NCBI GenBank assembly: GCA_002705085.1
Contig: PAHO01000052.1
Span: forward strand, 1-64,000
Direction of reading: 5' to 3'
DNA length: 64,000 nucleotides
Origin: Phycisphaerae bacterium
Lineage (GTDB): Bacteria; Planctomycetota; Phycisphaerae; Phycisphaerales; SM1A02
Shown here: piece by piece, positions 34,274 through 42,426 of the stretch
How the letters are laid out: the number at the start of each line of letters is the position of its first letter
How positions within the stretch are numbered: position 1 is the first letter of the stretch
Position numbers and translations under genes: made by a program
The notes under the pieces: generated by a model
What the model was told of the DNA's origin: nothing
What the model saw: the letters and a program-made list of their open reading frames with translations, nothing else
The model's database searches: none

Positions 34274-35064
34274 TGTTGTGCGCAGCTTTGGTGTTGGGCC
34301 TTTCGGCCAGTGTTGCCGACGAGTCCATGCCTTCGAGCATCACCGAGGTGTGCCAGGTGGAGACTTTCGTTGTGGCGGGTGCGCCAGCGGTGGGTCGGAT
34401 GACCGATCGAGATTTGACTTTGGTGGTTGAGCTGAAGCTCGAAAAAGATTGGCACACGTACTGGTGGGATGCGGGTTCATGGGGCGCTCCGCCAAGGCTC
34501 ACAATCAACGCGCCGAAGGGTTGGCAGACCGGCCCCATCATTTTGCCTGCGCCAGAGTGTTTTTCGACCGACCTTGGAGAGGTATACGGCTACCACCACT
34601 CGGTCCGATTTCAAGTCCCGATGCGTCGACCAGACGCCTCACCCGCCGAATTGACGTATGCGTTGGATTGGCTGGTGTGCAAAGAAGCATGTTTATTGGG
34701 GAGGGCATCCAAAACGTTGAACGTGCCAGCAATCTTGCCGAACAGCGGCTTCCCTGATCTGAGCCAAGACGCGGTCTATTTGGCTCCGGAGCGCCGTTTG
34801 CGCTCGCAATTGGTCGGGGATGCCCTGTGGGTGGAGCACCCTGAAAGTTGTTTGGGCCAGCCAAAACTCGTCTTTCGGCCACTTGATGCGGTTTCTTTGC
34901 CCCAAGCTGGCCCCACCAAGCAAAATGATGGGTGGGTTTTCCCCCTCGATATTCGTCGTCAAGATTTTCCTTCGGCAGGCACAGTCACTCTGCACGGTTT
35001 GCTCATTTTTTCGGATAACGGCGCCCGTGAGACTTATGCTTTTTCAACCACGTTGAACAATTAA
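34273..35064 (+). CDS. DsbD N-terminal-domain-like secreted protein
   Basis: A 263-residue exported protein resembling the periplasmic N-terminal domain of thiol:disulfide interchange protein DsbD. It has KLEKDWHTYWWDAGSWGAPPRLTINAPKGW, YGYHHSVRFQVPM and LDWLVCKEACLLG, where two cysteines sit in CKEAC. Full DsbD continues with a membrane domain and thioredoxin; this protein stops without them. The signal peptide MLCAALVLGLSASVADES starts at the ATG overlapping the asparaginase stop. The redoxin gene follows by 25 bases, and the resB-ccsA system is a few genes on, so a role in periplasmic thiol redox is plausible. Confidence 0.78.
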   Translation: MLCAALVLGLSASVADESMPSSITEVCQVETFVVAGAPAVGRMTDRDLTLVVELKLEKDWHTYWWDAGSWGAPPRLTINAPKGWQTGPIILPAPECFSTDLGEVYGYHHSVRFQVPMRRPDASPAELTYALDWLVCKEACLLGRASKTLNVPAILPNSGFPDLSQDAVYLAPERRLRSQLVGDALWVEHPESCLGQPKLVFRPLDAVSLPQAGPTKQNDGWVFPLDIRRQDFPSAGTVTLHGLLIFSDNGARETYAFSTTLNN

Positions 35065-35089
35065 CTACCAATCCCATGGAGATTTTGTT

Positions 35090-35770
35090 GTGTTTTCAGT
35101 AACCACTTTGTGCACCGCGTGTGCTCTTACATTCATCGCCGTACCCCCCAAAGGTGAAGGATCATCCAGCGAAGGCGGCAAGTGTCCGGTCACCGGTCTC
35201 TTCACCTCTTCAAAAACGAAAGTTGCTGAGGCGGCAATTCCCGCCGAAGTGGGCAAAATTGCGCCCCCGTTTGAATTGATGGACACCAATGGCAAGTCTC
35301 ACAAGTTGTCCGACTTCAAGGGCAAAACCGTGGTGCTGGAGTGGTTCTGTGCCCGTTGCCCGTTTTCTGGAAAGGCGTCGGGCCGCTCGGTTCACTCCAC
35401 TGGCAAGGTGAAGAAGTTGATCGAAGACCTGAAGAAAGTGGACGAAAACATCGTCTACCTGTTGATTGATTCTTCATCGAAGTGGAGCAAGGAAGATGTC
35501 ATCAAGGAGGCCAAAGCTTGTGCAGAAGCCATGGACATCAAGGCGCCCATGTTGATCGACCACGGTGGCAAGGTTGGCAAAGAGTATGGCGCGCGAACCA
35601 CGCCGCACATGTATGTCATCGATGCTGAAGGCAAGCTTCGGTACGACGGTGCATTTTCAGAGCAAACTGGCCGTGAGAATTTTGTGCTGAACGCGGTCAA
35701 GGCCATCAAGAAGGGCGAAGACCCCAAGCCATCCAAGACTCGGTCTTGGGGCTGTGGCGTCAAGTACTGA
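35090..35770 (+). CDS. Secreted redoxin/thioredoxin-like protein
   Basis: A 226-residue AhpC/TSA-Redoxin family protein. After a signal peptide (MFSVTTLCTACALTFIA) comes APPFELMDTNGKSHKLSDFKGKTVVLEWFCARCPF, with a CxxC-like CARC pair in the thioredoxin position. ARTTPHMYVIDAEGKLRYDGAF contains the cis-Pro, and the C-terminus is WGCGVKY. Many planctomycete redoxins share the terminal GC-VK pattern. The start is GTG at 35090, supported by GGAG (35078-35081) eight bases before. It follows the DsbD-like gene and probably shares its mRNA. Reduction of disulfides in the periplasm is the likely role; the electron donor is unknown. Confidence 0.87.
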   Translation: MFSVTTLCTACALTFIAVPPKGEGSSSEGGKCPVTGLFTSSKTKVAEAAIPAEVGKIAPPFELMDTNGKSHKLSDFKGKTVVLEWFCARCPFSGKASGRSVHSTGKVKKLIEDLKKVDENIVYLLIDSSSKWSKEDVIKEAKACAEAMDIKAPMLIDHGGKVGKEYGARTTPHMYVIDAEGKLRYDGAFSEQTGRENFVLNAVKAIKKGEDPKPSKTRSWGCGVKY

Positions 35771-35790
35771 ACTGCCCATTGATCCTAGAT

Positions 35791-36234
35791 TCAATCCGCG
35801 GGGTCGCCATCTGGCGGCCCCGCGGTCGTTTCCTTCATGAGTTCAAGAAGGGCCTGTTCGAGGGTGGCCCGTTCGCCATCATCCAGTCCATTCGGCGCAT
35901 ACAACACCCGGAAGGCTGGCCCCTGTTCGGTTTCCCGGACCCCAATCCAGGCTGGCGGGCCCATGGGGACGGCCCCCACCGAAAGGGTCTGGGGTGCGCT
36001 GGAGGCCGCCTCAATCTGGATTTCTAGAGCAGCGGGGGGCTGATCTTGGGTCGCCCCCAGCGATTCCAGCCGTTCCTTCAGTTGAAAAATGGTTGGGTTG
36101 ATGTGTTCTGCGAAAAAAGTTCGGGGAAGCGGCAGCCTCTCCGGTGCGGGGGGTGGGGCCTGCGGGCCAGTCGGGGTTGGCTTCGGGGACGCGGAACATC
36201 CCATCAGAATCAAAGCCAGTGCCCTTCGTATCAC
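35791..36234 (-). CDS. Small lipoprotein, unknown function
   Basis: A 147-residue predicted lipoprotein: from the GTG at 36232-36234 it reads MIRRALALILMGCSASPKP, with lipobox LMGC and two Arg before the hydrophobic core. A Pro-rich linker (TPTGPQAPPPAPERLPLP) is followed by a globular part with LEIQIEAASSAPQTLSVG, FRVLYAPNGLDDGERATLEQALLELM. TAGGTT (36242-36247, minus) ends seven bases before the GTG. A more upstream ATG is in frame but would spoil the signal. Its last codons lie inside a strong hairpin shared with the convergent redoxin gene. Confidence 0.65.
   Translation of the reverse strand: MIRRALALILMGCSASPKPTPTGPQAPPPAPERLPLPRTFFAEHINPTIFQLKERLESLGATQDQPPAALEIQIEAASSAPQTLSVGAVPMGPPAWIGVRETEQGPAFRVLYAPNGLDDGERATLEQALLELMKETTAGPPDGDPAD
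35796..35825. terminator. Strong hairpin at the convergent redoxin/lipoprotein junction
   Basis: CCGCGGGGTCGCCA and TGGCGGCCCCGCGG form a 14-bp stem (one G-T pair) with a 2-base gap, just after the redoxin stop and within the last codons of the lipoprotein gene. There is no T-run, so it may be a rho-dependent or 3'-stabilising structure rather than a classical terminator. Confidence 0.45.
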
Positions 36235-36241
36235 GTGGGGA

Positions 36242-36251
36242 AACCTACAAT
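36242..36251. promoter_or_regulatory. Overlapping divergent -10 boxes
   Basis: TAGGTT on the minus strand (36242-36247) lies seven bases before the lipoprotein GTG. TACAAT on the plus strand (36246-36251) lies 42 bases before the 3-hydroxyacyl-CoA dehydrogenase ATG, which has its own GAGGAAA site. One side looks leaderless and the other leadered. Confidence 0.45.
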
Positions 36252-36293
36252 TGCCATCACATCCCTGCTTTCCATTTTGTGAGGAAATCCAAC

Positions 36294-37157
36294 ATGTCTC
36301 GCTCAAATTCAATCGCTGTCGTTGGTGCCGGAACCATGGGGGCGGGCATTGCCCTGGTGGGCGCGACCAGTGGCATGAAATCCGTCCAGATCGATGTCAG
36401 TGAAGAGGCGTTGTCCAAAGCCCGAGCCTTGCACGCCAAGACCCTTGCTAGAAATGTGCAAAAGGGCCGCATGACCCAAGAGGAAGCGGACGCCGCGGCC
36501 GCACGGATCGAATATGTCGATTCGCTCGATGCTGCCGCAGGCGCGAGCTTCGCCATCGAAGCGGCCAGCGAACGGCTCGATTTGAAAAAGTCCATTTTCG
36601 CTGACTTGCGCTCACGGCTGTCCGAGGATGCGATTCTGGCCACCAACACTTCCAGCATCTCCATCACCGAGATTGCCACTGCGGTCCCCGGTGCGGAAGA
36701 CCGAGTGATTGGGATGCATTTCTTCAACCCAGTTCCGGTGATGAAATTGGTGGAGGTCATTCGTGGACTGGCCACCAGCGACGCCACGTTGGAAGCAACG
36801 TTGCGGTTGGCCGAATCCATGGGCAAAACACCGGTGCCAGCGAATGATCGTGCGGGATTCGTGTCGAATCGTGTCTTGATGCCTTTGATCAATGAAGCTT
36901 TTTTTGCCTGGATGGAAGGCGTGGCGGAGCCCGAGCACATCGATGAAATCATGAAGCTTGGTTGTGCGCATCCAATGGGCCCGCTCCGTTTGGCCGATTT
37001 CATAGGCTTGGATGTCTGCCATGACATCATGATGGTTCTTTATCGCGAATTGGGCGATTCGAAATTCTTCCCGTGTCCGCTGCTCCGTCAACTGGTGACC
37101 GCTGGGCGACTCGGCGACAAAACTGGACAGGGCGTTTACAGCTACGGCGAGGGCTAA
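36294..37157 (+). CDS. 3-hydroxyacyl-CoA (3-hydroxybutyryl-CoA) dehydrogenase
   Basis: NAD-dependent oxidation of 3-hydroxyacyl-CoA, 287 residues, the size of stand-alone 3-hydroxybutyryl-CoA dehydrogenase. GAGTMGAGIA (11-20) is the Rossmann loop. ILATNTSSISITEIA and VIGMHFFNPVPVMKLVEVI carry the catalytic His and Asn-Pro motif. The C-terminal domain has DRAGFVSNRVLMPLINEAF, GCAHPMGPLRLADFIGLDV and GDKTGQGVYSY. The ATG at 36294 has GAGGAAA upstream. No thiolase or crotonase is adjacent, but the acyl-CoA dehydrogenase operon at 11636-13591 is functionally related. Confidence 0.93.
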   Translation: MSRSNSIAVVGAGTMGAGIALVGATSGMKSVQIDVSEEALSKARALHAKTLARNVQKGRMTQEEADAAAARIEYVDSLDAAAGASFAIEAASERLDLKKSIFADLRSRLSEDAILATNTSSISITEIATAVPGAEDRVIGMHFFNPVPVMKLVEVIRGLATSDATLEATLRLAESMGKTPVPANDRAGFVSNRVLMPLINEAFFAWMEGVAEPEHIDEIMKLGCAHPMGPLRLADFIGLDVCHDIMMVLYRELGDSKFFPCPLLRQLVTAGRLGDKTGQGVYSYGEG

Positions 37158-37184
37158 TCCGTCGCCTACAGTCGTCACTTAGGA

Positions 37185-39461
37185 ATGCCATTGTTGCGAG
37201 CACTACTCAATCTGTTCTCTTCGGTCCGGCTGGGGATCACCTTGATGGTGCTGATCTTTTTGTACAGCGCTGTGGGTTCGGCAGGCCTTCCGGTGCATTG
37301 GAATGTGTTGCGACCGGACGCTTGGTTGCCCCTTCGTGAAGCGTTTGATCTTTCTGAATTTCGCTGGTTTAACTGGTGGCCTTTTGCGGTATTGATGGGT
37401 TTGTTCTGTCTCAATCTTTCCGTGACCACCATCCGCCGGATTCCTTTCAACCGAATCAACCTCGGCGTGTGGATGATTCACTCTGGACTGATCATCTTGT
37501 CGGTGGGGAGTGTTTGGTACTTCGGGATCAAAGTCGAAGGTGACACTTTGGTCCATCGCCGTGCGCTCTCCGTGACATGGGCCGGTGAGACGCAAACCAT
37601 TGCGGCTGTGCCAGGGAAGCGCATGACCCTGCAAAGTGCTGATGGGCGGAGGGCGGATGTTCGAGTGGCCGCCATCGACCCTGAAGCCACTCTGGAAGAC
37701 GGCACTCGGTCGGTGAAATTGACCCTTCTCGCGAGAGTTGATGGCCAAGATCTCCTTCGCGAAATGCAAGCAGGATTCCCAGAGTCCACCCAAGACTTCA
37801 CCCCCCGCGTTGACAACTCGGGCTGGTCTCCGGTTGATGGCACGGCGGTGGATGGGTTTGAAACAACTTTGTCCTTCGCCCCCGAGCCCCACTTTTACTT
37901 GATGGAGTCCCGGGCGGTGTACTTGCGCGAAGTGCAGGCCGATGGAACCCGTGGGCCTTGGGTAGAACGTCCCATCAACAATCTCCCCATGTTCACGGAT
38001 CGCTTGAACGATCGCTCTCGGGTTTGGCCCGAAGGTGGCGCCAAAGCAAGCTCCCAAAAAAGCATGTCCGCCATCGGTTTGGAAGCGATCCATGACAACG
38101 ACCCATTGCCTGAGGTGCGGCTGGAAGTGACTGACACTCTTCGATACGCCTTGCCCGAAGTCAGGCGAACCGATGGTGGCCCCGCCGTTGACCCCACGGC
38201 CACTGTGGAACTGTCGCGGTCCGATGATCCTGAAACCCGGTCTTTTGACCTCCGAGCGTTAGATCCCGCGGCCCGTTCTGCACTTGGTGGTGCTCTCGAA
38301 ATGAGATGGGTGCTTGATGAAAGTGAACTGGATTCCCTGCGACAGATCCGCTCGGGAGAACTTCTGGTCGATGGGGTGTCTTACCCGCTTACCCCCGGGA
38401 CCCAAGCTCCCTTTGGTTCGGGCACCTTGACTGTGGAGTCTGTGTCAGACGATCTGGTGATTGGTGGTGAACGCATTTCAGTGGCGATTGTGAATCTGAA
38501 GCAAGGTGATGACGAATGGGTTCGTTGGATCATTGACGATCCCGCATTGACCCGTGATTTGGACGCCCAAGGTCAGCCCATCCAGGGCGGCTTGCGCCAA
38601 GCAGACATCGCGACCGAATACCGTCCGGGTTCCGAATCTTCGGTCCGGCTCATCGCGGGTCCCGGCGAGCAGGACTTGCGGTTGCTGATCCCCGGAGATG
38701 ATGGGGGCCTCGTTCAAGACGTTCGCAATGGTAATTGGGTCGAACTTGGCGCTGGATTGCAGCTTCGCGTGGTTCGATATGCATTGCGAAGCCAAGCCGA
38801 GCGTCGGCCACTCGTGATTCCGCAAGACCAGCGTGATCGTGATGTTGGCTTCTTGGCTTCCACGGTTCGCGTGACGTGTCCAGAGGGTGTGGTTCGCCGC
38901 CGCGGCCTGAAAGATTCGTGGCTGCTCTACCACTTGTATGCGTTTGATGGTGAGGCTGACTTGCCACGTCGATATCGGTTTGAGCCCAGTGAGCTGGTCC
39001 TGAACGACGGACGACGCTTCGAACTGTTGTACAGCCGACGCAGAATGCAGATGCCTGAACCCGTGGTTCTGGATGATTTCGAAGTTCGGAGCCGTATTGG
39101 TGGGTTTACCGGTGAGACCAGCAGTATCCGTGACTGGACCAGCCAGTTGCGATTTGTCAAAGCTGATGGTGGTGTTTCCGATCCTTATCGAGTTCATATG
39201 AACAACCCTGCGGAGCATCAGGGACTGTGGTATTTCCAATCCCAATGGGATCCGCCCGATCCGGCTCGACGTGACGATGAGGTCGATAGTCTTGGCTTGA
39301 ACCACACCGTTTTGGGAGTGGCCAACCGTGAAGGCGTGTACGTGCAATTGCTCGGCACCATCTTGACGGTGGTTGGTTTGGTGTACGCGTTCTATGTGAA
39401 GCCCGTGATCAAGCGGCGTCGTATGCAAGCGGCGAAGTCGGCAGTAGGAGGGCAAGCATGA
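37185..39461 (+). CDS. resB: Cytochrome c biogenesis protein ResB-like
   Basis: System II (ResB/Ccs1) component that, with CcsA, carries haem to the periplasm and ligates it to apocytochrome c. The 758-residue protein has N-terminal membrane helices (about 13-32, 67-83, 92-112). A large periplasmic part follows to about residue 705, then a last helix (about 712-732, YVQLLGTILTVVGLVYAFYV) and a basic tail. SSVRLGITLMVLIFLYSAVGS and NPAEHQGLWYFQSQWD match the ResB family. The periplasmic domain is much longer than in Bacillus ResB, as seen in Planctomycetes. TACAGT ends twelve bases before the ATG. It overlaps ccsA by 4 bases. Confidence 0.88.
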   Translation: MPLLRALLNLFSSVRLGITLMVLIFLYSAVGSAGLPVHWNVLRPDAWLPLREAFDLSEFRWFNWWPFAVLMGLFCLNLSVTTIRRIPFNRINLGVWMIHSGLIILSVGSVWYFGIKVEGDTLVHRRALSVTWAGETQTIAAVPGKRMTLQSADGRRADVRVAAIDPEATLEDGTRSVKLTLLARVDGQDLLREMQAGFPESTQDFTPRVDNSGWSPVDGTAVDGFETTLSFAPEPHFYLMESRAVYLREVQADGTRGPWVERPINNLPMFTDRLNDRSRVWPEGGAKASSQKSMSAIGLEAIHDNDPLPEVRLEVTDTLRYALPEVRRTDGGPAVDPTATVELSRSDDPETRSFDLRALDPAARSALGGALEMRWVLDESELDSLRQIRSGELLVDGVSYPLTPGTQAPFGSGTLTVESVSDDLVIGGERISVAIVNLKQGDDEWVRWIIDDPALTRDLDAQGQPIQGGLRQADIATEYRPGSESSVRLIAGPGEQDLRLLIPGDDGGLVQDVRNGNWVELGAGLQLRVVRYALRSQAERRPLVIPQDQRDRDVGFLASTVRVTCPEGVVRRRGLKDSWLLYHLYAFDGEADLPRRYRFEPSELVLNDGRRFELLYSRRRMQMPEPVVLDDFEVRSRIGGFTGETSSIRDWTSQLRFVKADGGVSDPYRVHMNNPAEHQGLWYFQSQWDPPDPARRDDEVDSLGLNHTVLGVANREGVYVQLLGTILTVVGLVYAFYVKPVIKRRRMQAAKSAVGGQA

Positions 39462-41122
39462 TCCGTTCCATTCTTCTGTTGTTGGTTCTGGCCTTACCCG
39501 CTTCTGCGAATGACTTGTTCCTCAGTCAGTTGCAACTTGAACGGCTCGGAACGGTGGCCGCGTTTGATCAAGGCCGGGTCAAGAGTCTTGACTCACTTGC
39601 GGCATCGGTGATGAAGCGAATCACAGGCGCTCGAAAGCCAACCGGAACCTCCAACCTGACTGAGATGTTGGATTTGGCTTTCCGCCCAGAGGCCTGGGCT
39701 GATCGCCCCACCATCTATGTCAAAAATAAGCTGGTACGGGCCGAGTTGGCGGCCTCGATGGCCAAGGCCGGTGCGTCCAATGGGGATCAAGAGTCGTTGG
39801 TGGAGACCGGCCTGGTTGCGAGTCGACATTTAGAAACCCCAGAAGCCTCAGCCACTCTCGATCGTTTGTCTCGAGATCTGATGCGGACGGCGAGGCCCGT
39901 TGAGGAGATTCGTAGTGCGTTGTCGTGGGTTCGCCCCCAAGTTCTCCGATCTCTGTTTACGGTGGTGGCCCCTCCCGATGGCGGCTTTGAATCACGTTGG
40001 TTCACTCTGGATGAACTCACCATGGGGGGGATGACGGCTCCGATCTTTTCGGGGATCGACAGCGAGGTTCGTCGCAAAAGCATTGGTCACTGGGAAGCGT
40101 TGACCAGCGCTTGGTCAGAAGGCGATGCTGATGCCGTCAACGCTTCCGCGGCTGCGTTGGCGGATTTGCTGCCACTGGTCAACCCGGACCCCGAGATCTA
40201 TCCGTCTTCGGCCCGGTTGTCTTGGGAGAGTTGGTACTTCCGGAATGGCAACTTGACTTTGTTCTGGCTGGCTTACGGCTTTGCTTTGGCTCCTTTGCTG
40301 ATGGCCGTGGTCTTTCAGTGGCGAGGCGCGATGCGGCTCGGGCTTGGCATGTTCCTGGTGGCGGTTTTGCTGCACACTTTTTCCGTTGGTCTGCGTTGGT
40401 GGGTGAGTGGCCGCTGGCCAAACTCGAACATGTTTGAAGCAGTAACCACCGCGGCCTGGTTTGGAGCGTTCTTCGCACTGCTTTTTGAAATGCTTTTGCC
40501 TCGTTCGCCGATCCGGGGGATTGTTGCCTTGGGTGGTGCTGGCACGGGCATGGTGGCGTTGATGTGCGCTCACTTCATGCCATTGTCTCTGGACCCCACG
40601 ATTTCAAACATGATGCCGGTCTTGCATGATGTTTGGCTTTACATCCACACGAACGTCATCATTTTCAGTTACGCCCTAATTTTTATGGCTTCGGTGACCG
40701 CGGGCATCTATCTGCTGTGGCGGGGCGCGCTGCTCCTGCGGGGTCAATCCCAGGGAACCATTTTGCACGCTGGTGGAGGGGGGACAAGCATGATGTTGGC
40801 TGGTCGTTCTCGTTCATTGGGCGAAGTTATGGATGGCGCCACCATGATCTTGGTGGAGCTTTCATTCATCTTGTTGTGGGCGGGCATCGTGATGGGTGCC
40901 ATCTGGGCTGATCACTCTTGGGGTCGACCTTGGGGCTGGGATCCCAAAGAAGTCTTTGCCCTCAACACTTTCCTTGTTTTTGCGGTGCTTGTACACGTCC
41001 GGTGGCGGGTTCGTGACAAAGGATTGTGGACGGCCTTACTGGCGGTTGTGGGTTGTGCAGTGATGTTGTTTAATTGGGTGGTGATCAACTTCACCATCGC
41101 GGGGTTGCACTCGTACGCATGA
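39458..41122 (+). CDS. ccsA: Cytochrome c biogenesis protein CcsA/ResC
   Basis: The haem-handling partner of ResB, 554 residues. A signal peptide (MIRSILLLLVLALPASA) and a periplasmic N-terminal region of about 250 residues precede eight or so membrane helices. WADHSWGRPWGWDPKEV near residue 490 is the tryptophan-rich haem-binding WWD motif. Conserved membrane His residues lie in LHTFSVGLRWW and LYIHTNVIIFSYALIF. The ATG overlaps the resB stop (ATGA), so the two are made together. The long N-terminal extension (LSQLQLERLGTVAAFDQGRVKSLDSLA) is a form found in Planctomycetes. Confidence 0.92.
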   Translation: MIRSILLLLVLALPASANDLFLSQLQLERLGTVAAFDQGRVKSLDSLAASVMKRITGARKPTGTSNLTEMLDLAFRPEAWADRPTIYVKNKLVRAELAASMAKAGASNGDQESLVETGLVASRHLETPEASATLDRLSRDLMRTARPVEEIRSALSWVRPQVLRSLFTVVAPPDGGFESRWFTLDELTMGGMTAPIFSGIDSEVRRKSIGHWEALTSAWSEGDADAVNASAAALADLLPLVNPDPEIYPSSARLSWESWYFRNGNLTLFWLAYGFALAPLLMAVVFQWRGAMRLGLGMFLVAVLLHTFSVGLRWWVSGRWPNSNMFEAVTTAAWFGAFFALLFEMLLPRSPIRGIVALGGAGTGMVALMCAHFMPLSLDPTISNMMPVLHDVWLYIHTNVIIFSYALIFMASVTAGIYLLWRGALLLRGQSQGTILHAGGGGTSMMLAGRSRSLGEVMDGATMILVELSFILLWAGIVMGAIWADHSWGRPWGWDPKEVFALNTFLVFAVLVHVRWRVRDKGLWTALLAVVGCAVMLFNWVVINFTIAGLHSYA

Positions 41123-42426
41123 TGGACCAGAACTTCGATCACTTTGGTGGTGCTTTGCCCCTTGGCGATGGTGATGCGTGGCCTGAGGTGGAGCTTGCCC
41201 CATTGAGCATCGCGGTGCCGTGGACGGAGCCGGGGCCTCCAGCTCCAGAAACCATTGCCGACGACATGCGGTCCCGGGCGGGTCGGACGGTGGAATTGCT
41301 CGGGGCAGAGATGGGCCCTGAGGACAGCGGCCTATTGTGGTCAGCAGTGTTTTCGATGGAGGGTCTGGCCGCGCCGATTTTTGTGTGGCTGGAAGAGACC
41401 GATCAGCCAACCGTCCAACATGCGGCCGACGCGGCGGGCGTACCCGAGCACCAATGGACGATGGTGTGGCAAACTCGACTTGAGGGCAAAGATGCGGTGG
41501 CGGACTGGGGGATGATCCTTCGGACCATCGGTTGGTCTTGGCCCGGAACCCCTGCGATCCACGATGTGGAGCTTTCGCGCTGGGTGATGCGCGAGGAGAT
41601 CGTGGAACCGTTGTTGGCCAACGAATCATTGGAGCCCGCGTTGGAATCCCTGTGGTGGGTTTCCGCTTCGCAACGTGAGTCTGGATCGCCGGCTTGGCTG
41701 AAGACCTCTGGACTGAATCGACTTGGCCTGCCGGAGCTGGAATTTTTGGAAGTGCCAGTTTCGTTGGTGCCAACCGCCGCACATTTGCTCGACGAGTTGG
41801 CCGCCCGCATTGCGGAGGATGGTCCGCCCCCACCTGGCACTCGCATGGCGGTGGGGCCAGAACTTGAACTCCGTGCGTTCCCGCCTCGTGAAGTGCTCTC
41901 GGTCTTGCCTCAGGACACGCCTGGACAATTGAGCGATCGGGAGCCGGATGCTCCACCTTCCATCGTTTTCACTGGTCCTGAAAAAATTGGTGCGACGAGG
42001 CCAACGTGGCCACCAGCCACCCGCGTGTTGCAGCGCCTTGCCGATGAGACTTGCGTGGTCTACCGAGCAACAAGGAGCACCAAGCGTCGAGCGCACCTTG
42101 CCCGTCAGACTTGGGATGAGCTCGGCATGATCTACGCCAAGATGACTCGCCTTGATGTCAAAGCATTGGTGGCTGTTAAGGCCGCTTTTGGCCCCGAAAG
42201 CGCTCGAGAGCACTGTTGGCTTCGCGTTGAGGCTCTTCAGGGCAATTGCGCTTCGGGGGTGCTTGATTCTGACGCTCACATGGTGCCGGGTCTGAACGAG
42301 GGAGACATCCACCAAGTGAATCGAGATGAAATCTCTGATTGGTGCGTTGTTCTGGAAGAGAAGCGCTTCGATCCTGAAAACGTTCCTGCACTCTGGCGCT
42401 TCATTGATGGGATTTCACCGAGTTAG
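41119..42426 (+). CDS. DUF2314-containing protein, unknown function
   Basis: A 435-residue soluble protein. The last 90 residues (ARQTWDELGMIYAKM...REHCWLRVEALQGNCASGVLDSD...GLNEGDIHQVNRDEISDWCVV) match the DUF2314 pattern, a small domain of unknown role. The N-terminal 330 residues are acidic and helical, with ELEFLEVPVSLVPTAAHLLDELAARI and no known motif. The ATG at 41119 overlaps the ccsA stop as ATGA, and another ATG follows immediately, so translation is probably coupled to cytochrome c assembly genes. It converges with the phosphotransferase gene, overlapping by 4 bases. Function cannot be assigned. Confidence 0.75.
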   Translation: MMDQNFDHFGGALPLGDGDAWPEVELAPLSIAVPWTEPGPPAPETIADDMRSRAGRTVELLGAEMGPEDSGLLWSAVFSMEGLAAPIFVWLEETDQPTVQHAADAAGVPEHQWTMVWQTRLEGKDAVADWGMILRTIGWSWPGTPAIHDVELSRWVMREEIVEPLLANESLEPALESLWWVSASQRESGSPAWLKTSGLNRLGLPELEFLEVPVSLVPTAAHLLDELAARIAEDGPPPPGTRMAVGPELELRAFPPREVLSVLPQDTPGQLSDREPDAPPSIVFTGPEKIGATRPTWPPATRVLQRLADETCVVYRATRSTKRRAHLARQTWDELGMIYAKMTRLDVKALVAVKAAFGPESAREHCWLRVEALQGNCASGVLDSDAHMVPGLNEGDIHQVNRDEISDWCVVLEEKRFDPENVPALWRFIDGISPS

